Positions 1 through 11,945 of a stretch of DNA of 64,000 nucleotides are shown piece after piece. Below the pieces are notes generated by a model. The model was not told where the DNA came from, ran no database searches, and saw only the letters and a list, made by a program, of their open reading frames with translations. The DNA lies in contig OY760195.1 in the NCBI GenBank assembly GCA_963663375.1, positions 868,001 through 932,000 on the forward strand, written 5' to 3'. This DNA is from JAYREN01 sp963663375. Its GTDB lineage: Bacteria; Acidobacteriota; Holophagae; Holophagales; Holophagaceae. Every line of letters begins with the position of its first letter. Position 1 is the first letter of the stretch. The position numbers and the translations under genes are program-made.

Positions 1-111
1 CAGGTCAGTCCTATACACAGGAACCACATCATCCGCATTGATGCCTCCGTTTGGGATCAAGATTACCGATCCGATCGATATCCTGCTCACAGATAAGGCA
101 CACTTCACGGC

Positions 112-822
112 ATGGAATGGTTTGCCCGAGACTTCGACCACCCGCTCTACTTCCAGATCTATCAGAACAAGGAGCATGAAGCGGATGAGGAGGGCCCTGC
201 CCTGGCGGCGATGCTCGGGCTGCCTTCCGGTTCACTCGTGCTTGATCTCCCCTGCGGCTGGGGGCGGCTGCAGCCGGCCCTCGAGGCCAGGGAGCTCCGG
301 GTCGTGGGCGGTGATCTGAGCGCGCTGAACCTGCGCCGCCACGCCGAGGAACACCCGGGGCTGATGGCTCGGCTGGATTTCCGGGCCCTGCCCTTCCGAA
401 ACGGTTGCGCGAATGGGGTGTTCTGCGCGTTCACGAGCTGGGGCTACTTCGCTTCGGAAGCCGAGAACCTGCGCCAGCTCACGGAATTCGCACGGGTGCT
501 GAAGCCAGGAGGAGTCCTGCTGCTCGATCTGGTGGGGCGCATCTATCTGGAGAACGCCACGCGGCGCGTGGGCCAGGACTGGTTCTGGGCCGATGGGTAT
601 CGTGAGCGCGTCCGCTGGAGTGCGGATCGAAAGCGCATCCTCACGGATCGGATCCTGGAAGGAATCCGCTTCCGCCATGACATCTGGATTCCCACGGACC
701 AGGAAGTATCCGAGTTCCTGGAAGAGGCAGGCTTCGTCATCGATCGAACCTTCGGCGACCTGGGCGGCGGTCCACTTGCACCCGAGGCTGAACGCAGGAT
801 CTACCGGGCGCTCAAGTCGTGA
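112..822 (+). CDS. Class I SAM-dependent methyltransferase, substrate unknown
   Basis: A 236-residue soluble protein. Residues 43-51 (LVLDLPCGW) form the glycine-rich SAM-binding motif I of class I methyltransferases, although Cys-Gly-Trp replaces the usual Gly-x-Gly. An acidic residue follows at the end of strand beta2 (VVGGDLS). Later segments (CAFTSWGYF, LKPGGVLLLDL) match the post-motif and the motif III region of the Methyltransf_11/25 type. The chosen ATG is preceded by no clear ribosome binding site, but MEWFARDFDHPLYFQIY is the usual opening of this family. The 3' end overlaps the convergent MFS gene by 11 bp. No neighbour suggests a substrate, so only the enzyme class is claimed. Confidence 0.82.
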   Translation: MEWFARDFDHPLYFQIYQNKEHEADEEGPALAAMLGLPSGSLVLDLPCGWGRLQPALEARELRVVGGDLSALNLRRHAEEHPGLMARLDFRALPFRNGCANGVFCAFTSWGYFASEAENLRQLTEFARVLKPGGVLLLDLVGRIYLENATRRVGQDWFWADGYRERVRWSADRKRILTDRILEGIRFRHDIWIPTDQEVSEFLEEAGFVIDRTFGDLGGGPLAPEAERRIYRALKS

Positions 823-1969
823 GGCCCCGCGTCGCCCCCAGATAGGCTCCGAAGCCCAGCCCCAGGACTCCGAGAGCCCAAGGCAGTCCAAGGCCGTCGA
901 TGAGGAAGCCTCCAGCCATGGGCCCAAGAATCATCCCAAGCGAGTAGGCGAGGTTCAGAATGGAAAACCCCGATGCGAAGCTCTGGCTGTCCATGCGCTC
1001 GATCTGATCGGCCACCGCCGGACTGCAGGGGCTCACCAGGAAGCTGATATTGAACCCCAGGGCCCCCATGGCCACCGCGACGGCCCAACCGTGGCTCAGG
1101 AGTGCCGGAAGGGGCAGCAGGATCATGGAGGCGGCGAGGCCGATCCGCAGCACTCGGGCCCGACCAATGCGGTCAGAGAGCCGCCCCATCCAGGGACTGC
1201 TCAGCGTATGTGCGAGGGCGGCCGCGCCGAAGAGCAGGCCGATGCCGAAGGGGCCAAGGCCCAATCGCTGGGAGAAATCCAAAGGAAGTGCGGATTCCAT
1301 CAGCGTCCAGAACCCCGCGCCAAGGACCATCGCCCCCGCAAAAACGAGCACGACGCGATTCCTCAGCAGCACCTTCCAGGGGATCGGCAGACTCCGGATG
1401 GGTGCGGCTTCCTTGAGCAGGAAGGCGCGCCCGAGGGCATCGATCACCACAAGCGCGATTCCGAGATGGAAGGGTGCCATGGGCCCGATGTAATGGTCGA
1501 GAAAACCCGACAGGGGAGGACCGATCAAAAGTCCCAGATTGGCGCCCGCGAAGACGATGCCCATGGCACGGCCACGCTCTTCTTTCGGAAAATGATCGGC
1601 CACCAGGGCCATGCCGGGCACCCAGGTCGCTGCCCCCGCCACCCCTTGCAAGGCTCGCGCAATCAGGAGAACGCCATAGGTGCGACTGTAGGCAAAAGCC
1701 AGTGTGGTGAAGGCGAGCCCGATCAATCCCCACATCATGGGCGCCTTGCGTCCGCAGCGATCCGTCCACCGGGCAATGGGAAAGGTGGCGAGCAGCAGGG
1801 CCAGCGCATAACTCCAGAAGAGAACCCCCACTTTGAACTGGGTCAGGTGCAGCTCGGTCGCGTAGCGGGGGAGCAGGGGCACCAGCAGGCAGTACATGAG
1901 GGTGTCCACATGGAAGGCCAGGGCCGTGACCAGGAGGACAATGTTCCGAGAATCGAGTCGTCGCATCAT
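812..1969 (-). CDS. Major facilitator superfamily transporter
   Basis: About 385 residues from the chosen start. The protein alternates hydrophobic segments consistent with 12 membrane helices. The MFS loop 2-3 signature appears as ARWTDRCGRKAPM, and its repeat in the second half as GRLSDRIGRARVL. This pattern is typical of multidrug or metabolite exporters of the DHA1 type. The frame stays open further upstream into the RNase P RNA gene, so the start was placed at the double ATG at 1964-1969 (MMRRLDSRN), just before the first helix. A poor ribosome binding site makes the choice between the two ATGs uncertain. Its substrate cannot be read from the sequence. It converges on, and overlaps, the methyltransferase gene. 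Confidence 0.85.
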   Translation of the reverse strand: MMRRLDSRNIVLLVTALAFHVDTLMYCLLVPLLPRYATELHLTQFKVGVLFWSYALALLLATFPIARWTDRCGRKAPMMWGLIGLAFTTLAFAYSRTYGVLLIARALQGVAGAATWVPGMALVADHFPKEERGRAMGIVFAGANLGLLIGPPLSGFLDHYIGPMAPFHLGIALVVIDALGRAFLLKEAAPIRSLPIPWKVLLRNRVVLVFAGAMVLGAGFWTLMESALPLDFSQRLGLGPFGIGLLFGAAALAHTLSSPWMGRLSDRIGRARVLRIGLAASMILLPLPALLSHGWAVAVAMGALGFNISFLVSPCSPAVADQIERMDSQSFASGFSILNLAYSLGMILGPMAGGFLIDGLGLPWALGVLGLGFGAYLGATRGLTT

Positions 1970-2004
1970 TCCAGGGTAAGGGAGGCGACCAGCATCGGCT
2001 GCGT

Positions 2005-2036
2005 TCAAAAACAACGCGGCCCCCTTGCGGGGGCCG
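2005..2036 (-). terminator. Rho-independent terminator of rnpB
   Basis: An 8 bp GC-only stem (2017-2024 with 2029-2036, loop TTGC) is followed on the minus strand by GTTGTTTTTGAA. It lies a few bases beyond the end of RNase P RNA. Confidence 0.85.
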
Positions 2037-2038
2037 TG

Positions 2039-2396
2039 GTGGACCGGTAAGCCGGATTCTGTCGTGTGACGCCATTCCTCTGGGATTCCCATCACTGGAA
2101 ACCTCAAGCAACCTACCCGCCGACTCGATCGGGCCAATCCTCGCTTCTTTCGAAGTACGCCGGCCTATTTGGTCTTGCTCCGTGAGGGGTTTACCATGCC
2201 CGTCCTGTTGCCAGTCCGGCGGTGGGCTCTTACCCCACCCTTTCACCCTTGCCTGATCCCCCTAGAGGGCCATCGGCGGTCTGCTCTCTGTTGCACTTTC
2301 CGTCGGGTCGCCCCGCCCAGGCGTTACCTGGCTCACTGCCCTATGGAGTCCGGACTTTCCTCTGCGGTTGCCCACAGCGGCGCCCTGGTCCACATC
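2039..2396 (-). ncRNA. rnpB: RNase P RNA, bacterial type A
   Basis: This is the catalytic RNA of ribonuclease P, which cuts the 5' leader from tRNA precursors. The minus strand carries the hallmark conserved blocks: GAGGAAAGTCCGGACTCC near the 5' end, and ACAGAATCCGGCTTA near the 3' end, which includes the CR V/P4 partner. The outer helix P1 closes perfectly between GTGGACC (2393-2387) and GGTCCAC (2045-2039), giving about 358 nt, a normal length for type A. It sits only about 65 bp downstream of 5S rRNA on the same strand, separated by a hairpin without a good U tract, so partial read-through from the rRNA operon is possible. The ends are set by P1 and are good to a few bases. Confidence 0.95.
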
Positions 2397-2419
2397 CTTA
2401 ATCTTCGCGCAGATACAGG

Positions 2420-2448
2420 AACGCCCCCAGGAATTATCTGGGGGCGTT
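2420..2448 (-). terminator. Hairpin between 5S rRNA and rnpB
   Basis: An 11 bp perfect stem (2420-2430 with 2438-2448, 7 nt loop) begins 12 bp after the 5S 3' end. On the minus strand it is followed by TTCCTGTATCT rather than a U run, so it may be a weak terminator or a processing hairpin. Confidence 0.6.
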
Positions 2449-2460
2449 TCATGAAATTAA

Positions 2461-2574
2461 CGTCGCGGCGACCTACTTTTCCACACTTAAAAATGCAGTA
2501 TCATCGGCCCTCTGGAGCTTAACTGCCGTGTTCGGGATGGGAACGGGTGTGACCTCCAGGGAATAGCCACGACG
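2461..2574 (-). rRNA. rrf: 5S ribosomal RNA
   Basis: On the minus strand, the conserved core CCCATCCCGAACACGG is followed by GAAAAGTAGGTCGCCGCG. Helix I closes between CGTCGTGGC (2574-2566) and GCCGCGACG (2469-2461), giving 114 nt. It is the last rRNA of the operon. Confidence 0.95.
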
Positions 2575-2773
2575 AAGGGTTGGAAGGGGTTTTTCAAAGG
2601 GAGGCGTCTCTAGGGACGCGGATCAGCAGGGATAGACGTTCCGTGCTGTCCGGCAGTCTGCGCCGCTTAGCGCTCCAGTTTTGGCCTTTGGCCAAAGCCT
2701 GGATCGCTGCGCTCTACGACTTTCCTACGGAAAGTCTTCGCAGTCTGCACTTCAATGTAATTGATTGATGAAA
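2575..2773 (-). other. 23S-5S spacer with stem-loops
   Basis: A 199 bp transcribed spacer, long for this position. It holds a GGCC-rich imperfect hairpin (2674-2703), a perfect 8 bp stem-loop (2718-2736, GACTTTCC/GGAAAGTC), and the 9-mer GCAGTCTGC twice (about 2653 and 2740). No gene was seen in it. Confidence 0.7.
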
Positions 2774-5710
<2,937 letters not shown>

Positions 5711-5960
5711 TTCCATCAATGAATTACATCGATCGAAGATCCCTATTCAGAGTATTGATGGGAAACGCTTCTGCGCTTCCTTCATTTACCTCGCCTTAAG
5801 CCCATCGCGCCCTTAAACACGATGGATCACCCTTCCATTCCACTCTATTCATCTGTCAAAGAAATTCGTGTGTCAGTCCTTGAACTGAATTCAACAGCCT
5901 ACGCTGCTCACTTCAGTCCAACTTCTCTTCACTCGCAGAACTTCCTCAGAAATTCCGAAC
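5711..5960 (-). other. tRNA-Ile to 23S spacer
   Basis: A 250 bp processed spacer that includes a boxA-like site (5854-5861). Otherwise AT-richer sequence with no gene. Confidence 0.7.
5854..5861 (-). promoter_or_regulatory. boxA-like antitermination site before 23S
   Basis: The minus strand reads CTTTGACA, the core of the Nus-factor boxA motif, about 145 bp upstream of 23S. The same core occurs in the 16S leader. Confidence 0.55.
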
Positions 5961-6038
<78 letters not shown>

Positions 6039-6058
6039 CTTGTTCACTGGGAGATCAA

Positions 6059-6134
6059 TGGTGGACCCGACCGGGTTCGAACCGACGACCTCCTGGATGC
6101 AAACCAGGCGCTCTCCCAGCTGAGCTACGGGCCC
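6059..6134 (-). tRNA. alaT: tRNA-Ala (UGC)
   Basis: A complete 76 nt cloverleaf on the minus strand. The acceptor stem pairs GGGCCCG with CGGGTCC (one G-U pair), the anticodon is UGC in a TTTGCAT loop, the T arm contains GGTTCGAACC, and CCA is encoded. It is the first gene after 16S, so the spacer order is Ala then Ile. Confidence 0.96.
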
Positions 6135-6270
6135 TTTACGTGCCCCTTCGCACTCGCCCCAAAGAACCCCGGACCCCCAGGCATCTTTGAAAGCCGGATA
6201 GATTATTGAGCCTTTTCAGACCCATCGAATGAAAGCGTTGACCTTTGGTCACTTCGAAAAGTGACACTCC

Positions 6271-7816
<1,546 letters not shown>

Positions 7817-7930
7817 AATCTCTTAAGCTCTCGACCGATTGCTCGATCGCGCTATTCGCTTGGTTGTTTGGATTCCTCCATCCCGAAGGACGAAAGAATG
7901 CTCAAAGGCTTTCATTCTTCTCTATCCGGC

Positions 7931-7942
7931 TGTCAAAGACGC
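7931..7942 (-). promoter_or_regulatory. boxA-like antitermination site in 16S leader
   Basis: The minus strand reads GCGTCTTTGACA, close to the boxA consensus TGCTCTTTAACA. It lies about 115 nt before mature 16S, where NusB/NusE would load. Confidence 0.6.
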
Positions 7943-8057
7943 CCTGAGTCCCCACGACCTAAGCCCTCGAGCCCTTGATCGCTTTGAACCTGCCCCACAT
8001 CTCAGCGGAACCGATCCCTCACACTTCCGAGCACCGATTGTGTGCGCCGGAAGATCT

Positions 8058-8085
8058 AGAATACCATTCGGCAACAAAGGAGCAA
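8058..8085 (-). promoter_or_regulatory. Sigma70-type promoter of the rRNA operon
   Basis: On the minus strand, -35 TTGCTC (8085-8080) and -10 TATTCT (8063-8058) are 16 bp apart. A run of A residues lies just upstream (8098-8092), as expected for an UP element. Transcription would start near 8051, about 235 nt before mature 16S. Confidence 0.65.
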
Positions 8086-8274
8086 GAACTTTTTTTCGAT
8101 CCTGTGACGGCATTCCTGAGGAATGCTTGAGGTTCTTGGCAAAATTTCCTATCGCCCCCGCTCCCGGCCACCACCATGGATCGTCTCTTCTCCGCAGAAC
8201 GCGCCAGGGTCTGGCGAGAATTCCCCGTGAGAGAATCCCCCGCCGTCCAATAGATCGGACGCCAGGAGGCAGAT

Positions 8275-9627
8275 GTGGTGGATGTTGCCGTGATCGGTGC
8301 AGGACTGGCTGGGGCCGAAGCCGCCTGGCAGCTCGCGGAGCGAGGCCATTGCGTGCGGCTGCACGAAATGCGCCCAGACCACCCCACCCCAGCCCACACC
8401 ACGGGGCTTGCCGCCGAAATGGTCTGTTCCAACTCCTTTAAGAGTGATGACGTAAACAGCGCCACCGGCATCCTGAAATCCGAGATGGGGCGGCTGCACT
8501 CCTTGATCCTGGCCACCGCCGAACTTTGTCGGGTTCCGGCAGGCAACAGTCTGGCCGTGGATCGCTCGGCCTTCTCGGAATCGATCACCGAGAAACTGCG
8601 TTCGCACCCTCGCATCCACTGGGTGAGCGAGCTTGTGGAGATCCCCGACCTCGGGCTACCCACCATTCTCGCGACCGGACCCCTGACCGCCGATCCGCTC
8701 GCGCACTGGCTGTCCAGAGAAGTCACCGGCGGCGGACTCTTCTTCTACGATGCGATCGCTCCAATCGTAGAAGCATCCTCCATTGACCTCGAGATCGCCT
8801 TCAAGGCCTCCAGATACGGGAAGGGTGGCGCGGACTTTCTCAACTGCCCCCTGGATACCGATCAATACGGCCGGTTCCTGGATGCCCTTCTGGTCGCGCC
8901 TCGAGCGGAACTGCATGATCTCGACACGCCCTTTTTCGAGGCGTGCCTTCCCATCGAGGTGATGGCAGACCGCGGTCGCGAGACCCTCCGGCACGGCCCC
9001 ATGAAACCCGTGGGGCTCGATGACCCCCGCACGGGGCGCTGGCCCCATGCCGTCGTGCAACTCCGCCAGGACACCCTCGCAGGAGATCATTTCAACATGG
9101 TGGGATTCCAGACCCGCCTCAAGTGGGGAGCCCAGCAGGAAGTCTTCAGGCTCATCCCAGGCCTCGAAAACGCTGTCTTTCCGCGCTTCGGCAGCATCCA
9201 CCGCAATACCTACGTGAATGCGCCCACAGTCCTCGATTCGACACTCGCTGTCAAACAGCGCCCCGGGCTCTGGATCGCGGGCCAGCTGAGCGGCGTCGAA
9301 GGCTACCTTGAATCCGCTGCCGCAGGACTTGCAGCAGGCATTGCGGTGGACCGTTTCGTGAGAGGCCTACCGGCCGCCCCGTTCCCGCTGGAGACCATGC
9401 TGGGCGCACTCCTCCATTACCTGGCCCATGCGAGCAGCAAGGACTTCTGCCCCACCAACGCCATGCTTGGGCTTCTTCCGGCCCTACCCGAGGGTCTGCT
9501 GGATCACCGCTCACTCAAGCGTGCTGGTGGGCTGAGGGCACTCAAGGCCGCCAAGGGCGGGGCTCACAGAGCCAGGGCCATCGCAGCCTTGGAGGGCCAT
9601 CTGCAATCCATGGGAGAACCGTCGTGA
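8275..9627 (+). CDS. trmFO: TrmFO, folate-dependent tRNA m5U54 methyltransferase
   Basis: A 450-residue flavoprotein that makes 5-methyluridine at position 54 in the T loop of tRNAs, using methylenetetrahydrofolate and FADH2. The N terminus VDVAVIGAGLAGAEAAWQLA is the dinucleotide (FAD) binding fold. GLAAEMVCSNSFKSDD carries the conserved Cys region of the family. Near residue 340, GQLSGVEGYLESAAAGLAAG is the C-terminal FAD-contact block. Length is normal. The start is one of two adjacent GTG codons (8275 or 8278), 5-8 bp after AGGAGG. It ends in a 4 bp overlap with the next gene. Finding it beside an rRNA/tRNA operon fits its job, though that adjacency may be chance. Confidence 0.95.
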   Translation: MVDVAVIGAGLAGAEAAWQLAERGHCVRLHEMRPDHPTPAHTTGLAAEMVCSNSFKSDDVNSATGILKSEMGRLHSLILATAELCRVPAGNSLAVDRSAFSESITEKLRSHPRIHWVSELVEIPDLGLPTILATGPLTADPLAHWLSREVTGGGLFFYDAIAPIVEASSIDLEIAFKASRYGKGGADFLNCPLDTDQYGRFLDALLVAPRAELHDLDTPFFEACLPIEVMADRGRETLRHGPMKPVGLDDPRTGRWPHAVVQLRQDTLAGDHFNMVGFQTRLKWGAQQEVFRLIPGLENAVFPRFGSIHRNTYVNAPTVLDSTLAVKQRPGLWIAGQLSGVEGYLESAAAGLAAGIAVDRFVRGLPAAPFPLETMLGALLHYLAHASSKDFCPTNAMLGLLPALPEGLLDHRSLKRAGGLRALKAAKGGAHRARAIAALEGHLQSMGEPS

Positions 9628-11003
9628 AGAAGATCCTGATCCCTCTCATATGCCTACTGGCCCTACTAGCCACGGGACTCTGGCTGCTCGTGAGGCGGAG
9701 GCCCGTGGAGATTCCCCCTGCGGAGACCCAGGCTGCCTTCCGGACCGAGCCTTCTGGTCCAGGACTCCTGATCCGCTACGACGATGGCCAGACCCCCCTG
9801 CGGGCCCTCCACTGGCTCCCTCCCACCCGTGGAGGGATGCAACCAGTTCAGGTACTTACCCAGAGCGATCGCCAACGGTTCCTGCTGTTTCAGAACGGAA
9901 CCATGATCGTGAACCTCCTGGTGCCTCGCCCCTCAGGAGTGCGGGAAGGGTTTTTCAATTTCGCCGAACTCCGCGATGCCATTGTCGTTCCCGGTGATGT
10001 CGCGGTTCTCCTGTACCGTTCCGCCGATGCCTCAACGGCTGAACTGCCGCTGGTCATCGCCCTGGATCTCTCCACCCAGGCGCCCCGCTGGGTTCACCGG
10101 GCCCCTGGCGAACGCCTTGCCCTCGGGGGGGATTCCCCGGAGGCCTCCGTGTTTCTTTATGGCTCTGGGAGCCAGGTCCTGCGCCTGCCCATCGCCCTGC
10201 GCAAGGGAGAACAGATCGGTTCGACCCCCTTCCGCTCCGGGCTGAAGGCCCTGGAAATGCCGGAAGAGATCAAGGGACTCGACGACTTGCTCCCAACGGG
10301 CGCCCAGAGTTTTCTGGCGACCCACACCGGGGGGCTGTCTTCCTATTCAGAGAGCAAGGGATGGAAGCACTGGCAGCCACAGGGAGTGCCATCCCTGCCC
10401 TTCCCCGATTTCAGAGCGGTCCTGGGAAGCTCCGGCAGGACGTACTGGTGGCAACCCTTCCCTGGCGTCGTGACCCAGGTCAAAGCGGATGGCACCCCCA
10501 TCGCGACCTACGACTCGGATGCGCTCGCGCCCCCGGAGCCCTGGGACAAGGACGGCAAGCTACTGAGCCTCAAGGGAGTGGATCCTTCAGGAAACCTCTG
10601 GTTCACGCTGGCAATCCCCGCCGAACCTTCTCCCGTGGCCACCCCCGCCGAACCGCCTGCGCAACCCAAGGGAACATCGGAACCCCCAGACGATCCAGGA
10701 AAAGCCCCGGTACCCGAGGCCACGCCAACTCCCGAAGAACAGTGGACCGTCTATGCTGCAGCGGGACGCGAACGGCTCTATCGCTGGAATCCCGAGGGGC
10801 GGGCCCTGTCGGGAACCACCCTCACGGACTTCTGGACCGCCCTTCCCCTGCCCCAGGGCGTGAATCGATCAAAGGACTTCCCAGCCTTCGCCCCCGAATC
10901 GGGTCGCCTGCTGGTGGAATCCGGTTCAACGGCCTGGCTGGTTCCCCTGGAGGCCCTACCACTCAAGCCTGTCGGCCCCACGGGCAAGGTTCAGGCGAGG
11001 TAG
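9624..11003 (+). CDS. Membrane-anchored protein of unknown function
   Basis: A 459-residue protein that I do not recognise. Residues 1-24 form one hydrophobic segment followed by RRR, so the N terminus is probably a signal anchor with the rest outside the cytoplasm. Most of the chain is rich in beta-strand-like segments with recurring Trp and Gly. A Pro/Glu/Ala-rich linker lies at about residues 333-372, with a short domain after it. The GTG start overlaps the trmFO stop by 4 bp (GTGA), so the two are likely co-translated. The 3' end overlaps the convergent flgL by 13 bp. A repeat-based beta fold such as a propeller is possible, but no signature proves it. Confidence 0.7.
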   Translation: MKKILIPLICLLALLATGLWLLVRRRPVEIPPAETQAAFRTEPSGPGLLIRYDDGQTPLRALHWLPPTRGGMQPVQVLTQSDRQRFLLFQNGTMIVNLLVPRPSGVREGFFNFAELRDAIVVPGDVAVLLYRSADASTAELPLVIALDLSTQAPRWVHRAPGERLALGGDSPEASVFLYGSGSQVLRLPIALRKGEQIGSTPFRSGLKALEMPEEIKGLDDLLPTGAQSFLATHTGGLSSYSESKGWKHWQPQGVPSLPFPDFRAVLGSSGRTYWWQPFPGVVTQVKADGTPIATYDSDALAPPEPWDKDGKLLSLKGVDPSGNLWFTLAIPAEPSPVATPAEPPAQPKGTSEPPDDPGKAPVPEATPTPEEQWTVYAAAGRERLYRWNPEGRALSGTTLTDFWTALPLPQGVNRSKDFPAFAPESGRLLVESGSTAWLVPLEALPLKPVGPTGKVQAR

Positions 11004-11929
11004 TTGAACAGGTTCTGTTGATTGGATTTCCCCAGAATGCTCAGCGCAGCCTGCTGGGTGATCTCCTCGCGCTGGTAATCCGTGATGGCCTGGGGAAGAT
11101 CCACGGACTCGTACGAATTCTGGATGCCCTGGAGAGTCGTGTTGAAATCGGCGACCATCTCCTTCAATTGGCCCAGTGAGGCCTGACGGCCACCCAGTTC
11201 CGTGATGGTGCCCTGCATCCGCGTGTAGATGCTCTTGAGATTGTCAAAGGCGGCCTGGACGCCGGGCACGTTGTTGGCAGTCAGGGCATTGCGCAGCGCG
11301 GTCACCTGGGTGAACAGGTCTCCGTTCGAGCCGGGGCCCGCGGTCGCCGTCGGGGGGAGGGCTGCGTTCTGGCCGAAGAACACAGTGTCCCCGGGGATGT
11401 TGGTGGCCACAGCCGCGCTCACGCTCACGTCGAGCGAGATGGTGTCGTTGTTCCCACTGTAGGTCGCCCCGGTCGCCGAAGCGGCAAAGGGAATCGTGGT
11501 GGTGGCGGATCCCGCGAACAGGTATTTGCCCTGCTGCTGGGTATTGGCGAGGGAGATCAGGTTGGTGCGGATTCCATCCACCTCGGGGGCGAGGGCCGCT
11601 CTTCCGGCCGCGCCGGTGGAGTTCCCCAGCGCCTGGGAACCCAGTTCCAGCAGGCGAATGACCTCCGTGTTCACACCATCCAGCAGCGCCGATTCCGTGG
11701 ACTGAAGGAAGGATTCCGCCGACTCCGCCTGCTTCACATACTGCTTGTTCTGCTCGATGGAATTCCGGAAGTCCACGATCAGCGCGGAACCTGTGGGATC
11801 GTCTCCGGGCCGGATGATGCGTTTCCCCGTGGCGATCTGTTCCTGGAGGAGCGAGAGGTGTTCCTTCACCCGACGCAGGTCGAGCATCGTTCTCACGTTC
11901 ATGGAGGGATTGGGTGTTCGGAATGTCAT
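10991..11929 (-). CDS. flgL: Flagellar hook-filament junction protein FlgL (HAP3)
   Basis: A 312-residue protein that joins the hook-associated zone to the flagellin filament outside the cell. The N terminus (MTFRTPNPSMNVRTMLDLRRVKEHLSLLQEQIATGKRI in overlapping parts) is the flagellin-like D0/D1 helix with the SGKRI-type motif and PGDDPTGSALI. The C-terminal coiled segment (LPQAITDYQREEITQQAALSI, residues about 280-300) pairs with it. Both ends are the secreted-flagellin-family signature. It lies 16 bp after flgK, in the operon inferred to start at flgM under sigma28. Confidence 0.95.
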   Translation of the reverse strand: MTFRTPNPSMNVRTMLDLRRVKEHLSLLQEQIATGKRIIRPGDDPTGSALIVDFRNSIEQNKQYVKQAESAESFLQSTESALLDGVNTEVIRLLELGSQALGNSTGAAGRAALAPEVDGIRTNLISLANTQQQGKYLFAGSATTTIPFAASATGATYSGNNDTISLDVSVSAAVATNIPGDTVFFGQNAALPPTATAGPGSNGDLFTQVTALRNALTANNVPGVQAAFDNLKSIYTRMQGTITELGGRQASLGQLKEMVADFNTTLQGIQNSYESVDLPQAITDYQREEITQQAALSILGKSNQQNLFNYLA

Positions 11930-11945
11930 TGTCTACCCCCTGGAC

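Larger units (their letters stand above)
7817..8274 (-). other. rRNA operon leader and promoter region
   Basis: A 458 bp stretch without a protein gene between 16S and trmFO. It holds the rRNA leader (about 230 nt), a boxA-like site (7931-7942), the rRNA promoter (8058-8085) and, at its far end, the trmFO ribosome binding site AGGAGG (8264-8269). No convincing separate promoter for trmFO was found. Confidence 0.7.

Noticed and set aside
1..111. End of an upstream gene
   Set aside because: No frame with a recognisable C terminus was found; the segment is short and probably intergenic.
593..2050. A 485-codon plus-strand frame across 0.6-2.0 kb
   Set aside because: It is antisense to the MFS gene, and its sequence is low-complexity and polar without any domain.
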